Assembly (NCBI GenBank): GCA_950295325.1
Contig: OX485805.1
Coordinates: 48,880,758 to 48,944,757, forward strand
Length of the DNA stretch: 64,000 bases
Origin: Polytrichum commune
Taxonomy: Eukaryota > Streptophyta > Polytrichopsida > Polytrichales > Polytrichaceae
Direction of reading: 5' to 3'
The position numbers and the translations under genes were made by a program. Below are positions 48,620 through 57,310 of this stretch, in pieces (the stretch's first letter is position 1; each line of letters begins with the position of its first letter). The notes under the pieces are model-generated. The model had not been told where the DNA came from. It searched no databases and saw nothing but the letters and a program-made list of their open reading frames with translations.

Positions 48620-49938
48620 CTATAAGCTTCCCTTTAATGCCCACAAATATTCCATGAGGTCATTTCTAAGCATGTAGTGTGACCTTTCATCTCGAATCAT
48701 TTCATGTCCACGTACATAATCTTCAAAGTTTAATCCACCTCTCATAGGTCCATGTCTCCACGGTACATTAATGGTATCTGCAATTATGGGCTCCAATTCT
48801 TGATCTCTTTCATCTTCAATGATCATGTTATGCATGATTACACATGCCATAAGAATGTCCTTGATGGTATTCAAGTCCCACTGACGACTTGGATTTTGAA
48901 TAATTCTCCATCTTGATTGCAAAACACCGAAACAACGCTCCACATCTTTACGTGCAGCTTCTTGCATCTTCGTATAGTATTGCCGTTTCTCTCCTTGAGG
49001 ATCATGAATTGTTTGTACAAATATAGTCATTTGGGATAAATCCCATCTGCTAACAAATAGTAATGTGGATACCTATGACCATTTACTTCGAAACTCATAT
49101 CTTGGCCATGACCCTCTAAAAAATTAGCGATCAAAGGACTACGATCAAGTACATTAATGTCATTATTTCCCCCAGGCAAACCAAAGAAGGCATGCCATAT
49201 CCACAAGCTTTGGTTTGCAATAGCTTCCAATATTATGGAGTTTTTCCCCTCTCTATCTTGAAAAGTGCCTTGTCATGCAGTGGGACAATTCTTCCACTCA
49301 TAGTGCATACAATCTAATGATGCAAACATACCAGGCCATCCACGTTCTGTATTAATTGCTACTTGCTTTTCTAGATCCTCTCTGGTAGGTTGTCTAAGAT
49401 ATGTTCTCTCATATATAGCCCTAATAGCCCTCACAAATCGTTTTAATGCCAACATTGACGTGGTCGATGCTAATCGTACATATTCATCTGTAGCATCAGA
49501 TGCAATGCCGTAAGCTAAAATACGCATCGCTGCTGTACATTTTTGCAAGCCACTCAACCCCAATTGTCCAGTAGCGTCTGGTTTTTGCACAAAATATGAG
49601 TCATAGTTTTGCACACTTTCCAAAATTCTTAAAAACAAACGCTTGGACATTCTAAACCTTTGACGAAACATCCTTGCATCATAAACTGGATCCTCCACAA
49701 AATAATCCCTCATCAAACGTTCATGCCCCTCAATTCTTCCCCGTGCAATATTCGGTTTTTTTCCACGTCTTGAACCGCCACGCCTAGGAGGATCAATAGC
49801 GCCAAGTTCCAACACTTGATTATGGAGATCTCTAACTACATCTACAACAACTTCATAGATATGTACATCTTCTTCATACATTGTTCTAATTACTTCATGT
49901 TGTTCCCTCCTCATAGTCCAATAGTTATTGTCCATCAT
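48620..49938 (-). pseudogene. PIF/Harbinger transposase (DDE nuclease), disrupted
   Basis: On the minus strand three consecutive open blocks read as one Harbinger nuclease. The first (49938 down to 49273) holds the helical N-terminal region and the first catalytic aspartate in ASLDCMHYEWKNCP. The second (to 49027) has the second aspartate in GGNNDINVLDRSP and the LADGIYPK motif. The third (to 48620) has the glutamate in DVERCFGVLQSRW. All three catalytic residues are kept. A TGA at 49273-49275 stands where the family has a tryptophan codon, and a one-base deletion near 49027-49030 shifts the frame, again at a conserved tryptophan. The gene is therefore dead but recent. Its accessory partner lies at 52280-53528 on the other strand. 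Confidence 0.93.
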
Positions 49939-50229
49939 ATGCTTAGAATAATGAATTGGTCAATAATGTGGCTATAAGTTCATTTTTTTTATTGTTTATT
50001 TATATGAATAAAAAAATCCTTGTATTTTGTATTTTTATCCTTTACCTTTAGGTTTAGGATTTATAATTAATTTTAAAACTTAAGTTTCACCTTTTTTTTA
50101 TATGTTTAAGTTTCACCTTAACTTTATATTATGCAGGTCATTATCTAAAAATAAATCAAACTAGTTTATTTATAAGTGAAGCTAAAGTAGACGAAGGTGC
50201 TGTTTTAAAAAAAATTCTACTGAGAGCTC
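49939..50229. other. AT-rich spacer, left bracket of the split Harbinger interior
   Basis: At about 50014-50105 a stretch with TTTGTATTTTTAT and AAAACTTAAGTTTCACCTTT occurs; a similar stretch in the same orientation lies at 52062-52135. Together they bracket the plastid-like and hAT fragments. Confidence 0.5.
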
Positions 50230-50464
50230 TTTTTTTTGTAAAAAGAAAATTGAGATTTAACCCATAAAGGATTTATAACATGATGAATTCTTTTAGTACA
50301 ATTAGGTTGCTCAAGTAAGGTTAAATAAGATAATGATTTAAAATAATTAAAAACTTTCCATAAAGTAGCTAAAAATAGTTTTAATTCATAAATATGAGAA
50401 TGCCATAAAAATAGAGATAATTCAGTTATGTCTTTTTCATAAAAAAAGAACTTGTATCTAAAAT
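50230..50464 (-). pseudogene. Plastid matK-like fragment
   Basis: A minus-strand frame stays open for about 75 codons in very AT-rich DNA. The segment LFLWHSHIYELKLFLATLWK and what follows align without gaps to the middle of plastid MatK, around its conserved FLW..YVYE motif. No start codon or full domain is present. I infer nuclear plastid DNA; the identification rests on remembered family pattern and needs a search. Confidence 0.55.
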
Positions 50465-50481
50465 AACTAAATTTTTTATTT

Positions 50482-50594
50482 TTGCAAAAAAGAAATCGTA
50501 ATAAATGTAGAAAAGAAGCGCTAAAAAGAGCTAAGGCACAATTAGAAGCTATTGAAAATATCTCGTCTAATTATACCTTTCCAGTAAATAAATA
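50482..50594 (+). pseudogene. atpE: Plastid atpE C-terminal fragment
   Basis: A plus-strand frame ends at a TAA at 50592-50594. It contains KEALKRAKAQLEAIENISS, which matches the C-terminal helix of the plastid ATP synthase epsilon subunit (family pattern ALKRA-RLEAIN-IS). Only the last 37 codons or so are present. It lies next to matK-like and ndhF-like pieces that are not its neighbours in normal plastid genomes, so the plastid DNA has been rearranged. Confidence 0.7.
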
Positions 50595-50639
50595 AAATAT
50601 TTTTAAAAAATATTTTTTCAAGCCAATGGTATCAGTCAA

Positions 50640-50870
50640 TTTTTAGGGAATCAATTATTTATAAATCAATCGAAATTTATGGTTTTTATTGGTGCAAATC
50701 AAATTACCTTGATGTGGATCAAAAAGCATTTCCTCTATAATATTTATTAAAGTATGAATTTATTAAGCAGATCCAAGAGATAATAAAGGTTTGGAATAAG
50801 CATGTGTAATTAAATGCCCTAAACCAGCTTGATAAGAACCTGTCGTAACTAAATCTTTAATTGAATAAAA
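50640..50870 (-). pseudogene. ndhF: Plastid ndhF fragment
   Basis: The minus strand encodes [20 protein letters not shown], followed by SLGS, matching the highly conserved [23 protein letters not shown] block of plastid NdhF. Two consecutive TAA codons follow, then an in-frame IHTL that corresponds to the IHSM of the family. The fragment has decayed. In some plastids in-frame TAA can be repaired by RNA editing, but in nuclear DNA simple decay is the easier reading. Confidence 0.72.
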
Positions 50871-51143
50871 AATCTTTCAAGCGAATTAGTTTTGAAATAA
50901 TAAATTTATTTTGCTATATTTATTAATATATTTATTATGGTTTAGTATGACAGTGATTTAACTTGATGTTCAACTTCAAATCCAAAGTGTCCGTGACGTT
51001 CTTAAAAACAAAAATGAATGTCCCTTGACATCTACATTTTATTCCAAAATGTCACCTCAATTTTGGCTTACAAAATATTTTAGGAAACCTAATATTTTGA
51101 ATAATCAATATGCAATCTTGATTTGTAACAAAAAAAAAACTTA

Positions 51144-51340
51144 TCAATTGAGCGTAAGTATCCTTCGGTCTTGCATGTTTCTCCAAATGTTGAAGATGGT
51201 AGCCCAATCCATTGCATAAATTTCGAGCCCACAAATAGAAACCCACATAAGAGCATCAAGGGTCTTAAAGTTCAACCTATTGCGCAATTGGCTTTTGATT
51301 GCATTTTGTTTGGAAAATCCTCTTTCACATTGCCTCTCCT
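51144..51340 (-). pseudogene. hAT-type transposase C-terminal fragment
   Basis: The minus strand reads QCERGFSKQNAIKSQLRNRL, then LDALMWVSICGLE, ending RNMQDRRILTLN at a stop. CERGFS-QN-IKS-LRNRL followed by LDALM is the signature of the C-terminal dimerisation region of hAT-like and zinc-finger-hAT proteins. Upstream the frame breaks up. Only about 65 codons survive, between plastid scraps and the Harbinger accessory gene. Confidence 0.75.
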
Positions 51341-52279
51341 TGTTCCCAGTTAGTCTCGCTATCTCTGATCACCGTCTCAACTCCCGGTTACAAAAGAAAA
51401 TTGCAAGAGCGAAGCTGAACTTAAGTATGTAAGTGAGTTTAGGAAGTTCTCCTAATGTTATGGGTACTTGATACTTGAGCAGCAGTTTATAGTACTCAAG
51501 TTGCCTACTAATACGTGTCATTTGAATTTCTAGTGTGTCAATTGACATGTTTTTTTTTCTTCACAAGTCACAGTACGTGTTAACTTCTAAAATGTGCGTG
51601 TCAATTGAAGTGCATTTATTTTTTGTGCAAGTTTAGGCGTGTCAAAAGAGAAAAACTTGCAAAAACTTTGTCAAACATATACACTGGATGAGACCATTGT
51701 GATAAACGAACGAACGAATAACTAGGTCGGTGTGTACACCAATATCTGTAATTGGGTTGCCTTGCCCTAATTTACCAACATGTCACATTAAAATATTTGA
51801 ATATTTATTTACACAATAAAAATATACAATAATTACTTTATTAAGTGTGTTGTAATTTGGCTGCTACAAGATGATTAAACAAAGATATAAGTGTTTGTGA
51901 GTTATTACAAGGTGGTTTGTACATTGGATAAAGGATGCATCTTGCATCATGAAGACAACCTAATTGCATATATCAACATACACTCCACCCTCGATAAAAG
52001 TTACACTTATAAACGTTAACTCATTCACCACTCCTACAAGCTTCAACAATGATTTGTTGTCTTTTGTATTTTTATTCTTAATTTTTAATTTTAGGGTTTA
52101 TATTTAATTTTTAAAACTTAAGTTTCACCTTTTTTGTATTAAAAATAAACTTCATGACTATTTGCCTTTGAATCATCCTATAAATATGTATAGGTATTAA
52201 TCAAATTATTTCTTTCGCATCTAACATCTTTGAACTTCATTGCCGTGAGTTTCCTTTCAAACTCACAATAAACGTCAAC
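51341..52279. other. AT-rich spacer, right bracket
   Basis: Contains several GTGTCAATTGA words between 51530 and 51610 and the right copy of the AAAACTTAAGTTTCACC repeat near 52110. No gene seen. Confidence 0.45.
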
Positions 52280-53528
52280 ATGTTAGAAGAGGAAGAGGGT
52301 GGCTCTCGGAGAGCCAAAAATTTCTCCCAACATGAGGAAATCCAACTTTGTCGAAGTTGGATGCATATAAGCCAGGATCCGATTGTTGGAGCACAACAAA
52401 AAAAATCATTGAAGATCACTTCAAAGCTGCTATGTTCCAAAACTTTGGAATGCCAATTCAACCCCGTGGAAAAGGTATCCATCTATTTTGTTTATTTTAT
52501 ATATATACGTATATTGTGACAATACCATCTTACATATTTAATATTTGGTTGCTATGCTAATTTGATTTATGTCACTTTCAAAACCTTTGCTAATAAACTA
52601 CCATAATATAAGTCATTTTGTTTGCAGGAAGAACTAGTCGTTCGTTGGAAGCAAAGTTTGCCCAAATAAGAAAGGACACTATGAAGTTCCAAGGACATAT
52701 TATAAATATTCAAAAATTGAATGAATCAGGGTCGAATGAGGCTGATGTGATGACTAAGGCCATGGATGCGTATAGAAGGACGCATGAGAAGAAACACAAT
52801 TTTGGATTCATGCATTGCTACCCTATAGTGAAGGATCACCCTAGGTTCTTTGACACGGACAGGATTGCAACTCCTAAACTAGGAAAAAGGAAGTCTAGAT
52901 TAGAAGATATTCCTTCAACTAGTACAGGTGTGGGTGAAGCTAGGTTTGGGCCCTCATCACTTGGCAATGAATCCCCGTTTCCTTCTGCTCCTGCACATGG
53001 AGGTTTTCTGGATAGGCCAATGGGTTCAAAACAGGCAAAAAAGACGAAGGCCGATGAAAACCTTAGGGAATATACGCTAAGAAGAACTGCAGCGGCTGCC
53101 AACAACTTGTCCTCCGATTTGGCTTATCGAAACACAATTGCCAAAGAGCAAAACGATAGGTTAGCTGATCAAACAACTCTCAACCTATTTGAATTTGCTC
53201 AAAAACAGACCCATCTTTGGCAAGTGAGTTTCGTGGTTCATATCTTCAATTACGTATGCAAGAAGAGCTACTACGAGTAACACAGAGGATGGCAAGCCAA
53301 ATTCATCAACAAGGAGGGACTCCACAACGACCTGCATCCCCACCACCACCCCAAGGTCCACAGGGAGGTTCATTGACCCAACAACGTGACGAGGAGGAAG
53401 GAGAAGAGGATGAAGAAGATGAAGAAGATGAAGAGGAAGGAGAAGATGAAGCATATGAATATGCTACAGAAAATTTGTTGTATCATGGCATGCATGACCA
53501 TGAGACAAACTTGGACTTGAACAAGTGA
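52280..53528 (+). pseudogene. PIF/Harbinger accessory protein (Myb/SANT-like), disrupted
   Basis: This is the DNA-binding partner of plant PIF/Harbinger elements. The first part reads RRAKNFSQHEEIQLCRSWMH, the start of the trihelix-like domain. After an A8 run at about 52398-52405 the frame shifts, and HFKAAMFQNF continues in another frame. A GT-AG intron (about 52475-52627) precedes RTSRSLEAKFAQIRKD, NESGSNEAD and FGFMHCYPIVKDHPRF, all typical of the family. A second frameshift near 53205 leads into a coiled-coil-like part and a strongly acidic E/D-rich tail ending at 53528. It is transcribed away from the nuclease pseudogene, the divergent layout seen in part of the superfamily. Two frameshifts make it inactive. 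Confidence 0.85.
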
Positions 53529-54389
53529 TATACATGAGTAGCTCTGTCGTTTTGGCTAAAGTTACGTAGTTTATGTATTGTTTAATTTGCTGCGGGAATA
53601 CAACAATTTGAATTTTGTACACTGTGTGTAGGTAGAATAAGTGCTTTAATCTAAGAAATTTGTAATGGATGAATGTACATGGTGATTGAATTTTCTCTAT
53701 GAATATGTAAACAAGGGGTAGAAGTTTCTGTGCTGTTTAATTTGCTGCAGGAATGCAGGCATGTATCATGCACTTACAAACTTGACTTGCGATGATGTCT
53801 CTTTTAAACAAGTGTCGTATGGTGTGTGTTCTTAGATCCAAACCTCTCCATGCACCCTTTAAACATAGGTGTTCGATTTGGATTCCTCCAAACATTGAAT
53901 TGCTTTTGTATAATGATCCACCATAATATTATTTTACTCGTGTGAATGTGAGAGACATACCCTCTGCTCTCAAAATATCATGATTTGCCTTCAATGTAAC
54001 TCCACGAAGAGTTTCTGTAAAGCCCTAATTACAATTCCTATGTGCAGTGTGTAGATATTTAACTGTCGTGTATTGGGTGCTTATGAGAGGTATCACTACC
54101 CCAACATTTTCTACAGGGTTCGTCTTGCCAGTTGTAATTTTGGCAGGCAGATTTGGTATCTGCCTGAAAGGTTGTCAAGAACAGGAATGCCACATCGAGG
54201 ACTCTAAATAGTAAGTCTTAAACAGATAATCAAATGTATTTGCGACTCTTTTCTCACCATCAACAGCTGTGTGGGATAATTCTGAATATTGAACTGCTCA
54301 TTAGGGTCAACTCTTGTGTTCTATGCAGTGTTGGTGTCATAAAGGGAGTGATGGATTGAAGCAAGGGTTTCTGTGAATGAGACATATCC
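53529..54389. other. Gene-free stretch
   Basis: No gene supported. The words TTTAATTTGCTGC-GGAAT-CA occur twice (53582 and 53738), about 156 bp apart. Confidence 0.45.
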
Positions 54390-54689
54390 ATGGCGACCAA
54401 AATTGAACCCAAGAAGGTGATCATAGTGGAACCAGAGCCGGAATTCAATCCACCTACAAGAACACCAGCAGAGATTGAAACCAGGAAGCGAGCAGAGCAT
54501 GAAGCAGAGCAGGAGGAATTGGACAATGCGTGGAAGAAAATTCCTTATGTTGACAAGAAGCACTTGCAGGCTGGATACTATGCTGGTCTTGAGATGGATA
54601 GGTTGTGGAAGCCATGGCAAACGGCAATGCCATCAAATCCCTTGTTTCTTTGTTGGATGAGTCATGTTCTTGTCAGCAAACCAAATTAA
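54390..54689 (+). CDS. Small unrecognised ORF, 99 codons
   Basis: A compact ORF whose product starts MATKIEPKKVIIVEPEPEF, with a charged glutamate-rich N-terminal half (RKRAEHEAEQEELDNAW) and a more hydrophobic end around GYYAGLEMDRLWKPW. The first half could form a helix. No signal peptide or membrane segment is evident and I do not recognise a family. Its 3' two thirds are duplicated 483 bp downstream without a start codon. The ATG is the first in frame. It could be the first exon of a longer gene, a small orphan gene or a fragment. Confidence 0.4.
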   Translation: MATKIEPKKVIIVEPEPEFNPPTRTPAEIETRKRAEHEAEQEELDNAWKKIPYVDKKHLQAGYYAGLEMDRLWKPWQTAMPSNPLFLCWMSHVLVSKPN

Positions 54690-54972
54690 ATAATCATTGG
54701 ACTCGAGCTAATTTTCCCTTCCACCAGCACCACCAATTTGTAGACATCAAAGAATTATATCTCAACACCATACAGAAATGGACCAATGTACCTGTCAAGA
54801 GTAGTTCCTTCAGCAGCAGATTCCCACCCGAGAATGAATGCCAAACCTTAGGGTTACCGAATTCCTGACACTGCTCTCAAAACCATGACCCCTTGAAGAA
54901 TTTAACGTTCTTCCTACCTTGGCAAGTGGTGCTTCAAGGATGTTATGGTGGTAAAACAATTATCCAAAGTGT

Positions 54973-55181
54973 GAGCAGAGCATGAAGCAGAGCAGGAGGA
55001 ATTGGACAATGCGTGGAAGAAAATTCCTTATGTTGACAAGAAGCACTTGCAGGCTGGATACTATGCTGGTCTTGAGATGGATAGGTTGTGGAAGCCATGG
55101 CAAACGGCAATACCATCAAATCCCTTGCTTCTTTGTTGGATGAGTCATGTTCTTGTCAGCAAACCAAATTAAATAATCATT
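54973..55181 (+). pseudogene. Partial copy of the 54.4-kb ORF
   Basis: A 209-bp segment repeats 54490-54698 at an offset of 483 bp with only about two mismatches. The matching reading frame is preceded by an in-frame TGA and has no start codon of its own, so this is a truncated duplicate. The near identity implies a recent event. Confidence 0.85.
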
Positions 55182-56218
55182 CCAAGGTACGCATACGTAT
55201 TCCAAGGTACATTCACACGTCGATGGCAATCAACACCTCCTCAAACCTCTTCTTTAATAACCTCCTCTTATCTCTTTCTTTGATGAGCCTGCATGAACTC
55301 ACTACCTATTCAAACAATTCATGTAAACAATTCATGCTTCAAGTAATATCTGCTCAAAAGTATGTCACCTTCAATCCTCTAGTCGTCTATCACTCAATGC
55401 AGCTTCCATATGTGTTCCCAATCCTTCACTTAGATGGACTTAGTTTTTGCTTGTAGACAACTGTAAACCCTAAATTGATATTGTTGGCATCTCACCATAT
55501 TGTCTTCCGCATTGGCAGATGCTTCAATAAGTAGTTAAAGAAGAAGGTGGCGAGCATAAGTCCACTCAAGTTCAGCACGTGAGATGTTCCCAATATTGAT
55601 GACTCCAATTGCAGATTGGTGGTCTGATAGTACAATTGGGAAAAAATAGAAATGTGGCAAAGTTGTACATGTGGACATTAATTTTAGGGATGTGAACTTG
55701 TTGTCACCAGCCATTTGATATGAACAAAAGATTTTTCTGCAGACATATACTTGAGACACTGATGGACAATTGACACCTCCAGCAGCAAGAAACTTTACAC
55801 CAACTACAGTGATATGACAGTAGAAAAAGAGAGAAAGAAGCAATGCACCCCTCATCTCACACCTAGAAACTTAACTGCAACTACGATGATATGGCATGAT
55901 ATCTTGTACTTCATGTGGTGAGAGAGAGAGAGCATTCCACCTTTATCTCACAATGACCCACAATATCACAAATGAAACCTAGAAGGATGATGCATGGTCG
56001 AATTTCCATAACACACAAATCAAAGGAAAAGGAGTCAAACTGCAATATTGTTGGCCTCTTAATGGCATCAAAGAGTGACTGCCATGCTGACTTGAACTCA
56101 TGTAAACTTTGTTGTCGCAGTTGCCCTTCAAAATCTCCACGCTGATCAAGATTCAAGTCCAAATCTTCACCAAGGTTGTCTTCATCTTCACCAGGGTTGT
56201 CTTCCTTTCAAAAGGTTG
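55182..56218. other. Gene-free stretch
   Basis: A minus-strand frame at 55535-55855 begins with a hydrophobic stretch resembling a signal peptide, but nothing else supports a gene. A GA microsatellite lies near 55919. The phrase AGGTTGTCTT recurs three times between 56172 and 56222 at the edge of the plastid insertion. Confidence 0.45.
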
Positions 56219-56233
56219 TCTTTACTAATGAAT

Positions 56234-56365
56234 TTAGTCTTCATGTTCTTCAAAAGGATCTCTAAGTTCTTTAGAGGGTTGTCCAAAAGCTGTATAAAGA
56301 GCATAACCAGTAAAACTTATAAGTAAACAAGATATAAATATAGCGACTAAAGTTGCAGTTTCCAT
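56234..56365 (-). CDS. psbN: psbN, intact plastid gene copy
   Basis: Encodes 43 residues starting [20 protein letters not shown] and ending FEEHED. PsbN is a thylakoid membrane protein with one transmembrane segment that assists photosystem II assembly. An in-frame ATG 54 bp further upstream (56419) would give a longer product, but the METATLV start is the family norm. In a nuclear setting it would lack plastid expression signals and is probably silent. Confidence 0.93.
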   Translation of the reverse strand: METATLVAIFISCLLISFTGYALYTAFGQPSKELRDPFEEHED

Positions 56366-56464
56366 TTTAAAGTAATTCCAAAATAATGGTTTGTTTTTAA
56401 TTAATATAATAGTACACAAAGCTAATAAATCTCAACTACCAACTAATCTAATAACATTTTATTT

Positions 56465-56689
56465 ATGGCTACACAAATTATTGATGATACTCCTAAAACT
56501 AAAAGAAAACAAACTGGTATAGGTGATATATTAAAACCACTTAACTCAGAATATGGTAAAGTAGCTCCTGGATGGGGAACAACTCCGTTAATGGGTGTTG
56601 TAATATCATTATTTGCAGTTTTTCTAGTAATTATTCTTGAACTTTATAATTCTTCTGTATTATTAGATGGAGTTCCTGTAAGTTGGTAA
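56465..56689 (+). CDS. psbH: psbH, intact plastid gene copy
   Basis: Encodes 74 residues: a threonine- and lysine-rich N-terminus where phosphorylation normally occurs, the conserved [20 protein letters not shown], one transmembrane helix and an ending LLDGVPVSW. PsbH is a photosystem II core-associated phosphoprotein. The frame is unbroken. It is probably not expressed in the nucleus, having no transit peptide or nuclear promoter that I can see. Confidence 0.94.
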   Translation: MATQIIDDTPKTKRKQTGIGDILKPLNSEYGKVAPGWGTTPLMGVVISLFAVFLVIILELYNSSVLLDGVPVSW

Positions 56690-56793
56690 TAACTTTCATC
56701 GGTTCAATAAAAAAAGAATAATTCTTTTTTTATTGAACCATTAAAAATTAGGTAGTTTAATCGTGTAATAATTAATTAAAGGATTTGTGGATT

Positions 56794-56870
56794 ATGGGTG
56801 TGCGACTTGTTTAAATATATTATATTTTAAAATACAAAATAATTTGTTAATCTTAAAAAAAGATTATCTT
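56794..56870 (+). pseudogene. petB: petB exon 1 and group II intron start
   Basis: ATGGGT (56794-56799) is followed directly by GTGCGACTTGTTT, the conserved 5' end of a group II intron. Plastid petB has exactly this tiny six-base first exon and lies downstream of psbH in the psbB gene cluster. The insertion stops inside the intron. Confidence 0.82.
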
Positions 56871-57197
56871 AAAAAAATGCTCCTTAACCTTTGAAAGGAG
56901 TTAGCTGTCTTCAGGCCCTCTAATTCTCACAATGCCCATTTTGGAATTAGATATAGGACTTAGACCAACTCGAAATTGAAGCAACATCAGAATTCATGCG
57001 TGGCAACATGAGAGTCATCGTTCTTTCTTTGTTCTGTCAAGGCAGTGCCTAGTTTCTGCAATTCCATATGTTTATATACTGACCAGCTTAATTTGGACCT
57101 GGCCACTTGCTCATCCTCCTTACTAGTTCGAAGTGACATGCTACATCGGAATGGATCACTAGCAAAAGCTTGCTGTGAGTAGAATTGGTCTTGTCTG
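56871..57197. other. Gene-free stretch
   Basis: No supported feature between the plastid insertion and the 47-bp tandem repeat. Confidence 0.4.
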
Positions 57198-57310
57198 GCG
57201 TTTCTTAGCGTTTCGGTAACACAGAGTAAAGTAGAGTACCCAGAGCGTTTCTTAGCGTTTCGGTAGTACAGAGTAAAGTAGAGTACCCAGAGCGTTTCTT
57301 GAGGGCGTTT
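57198..57310 (+). repeat. 47-bp tandem repeat, about 2.3 units
   Basis: Units start at 57198, 57245 and 57292, each with GCGTTTCTT. The two full units share TAGCGTTTCGGTA and ACAGAGTAAAGTAGAGTACC almost exactly. Confidence 0.88.

Larger units (their letters stand above)
56219..56870. other. Nuclear plastid DNA: psbN, psbH, petB 5' end
   Basis: About 650 bp of plastid DNA in the natural plastid order: psbN on the minus strand, psbH on the plus strand, then petB exon 1 and the start of its group II intron. Both complete genes are intact, so the transfer is recent or the segment is an assembly join to plastid sequence. The borders are estimated from composition. Confidence 0.88.

Noticed and set aside
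55535-55855. A minus-strand frame with a signal-peptide-like start
   Set aside because: A hydrophobic start alone is weak evidence in AT-rich DNA. Length, composition and context give no further support.
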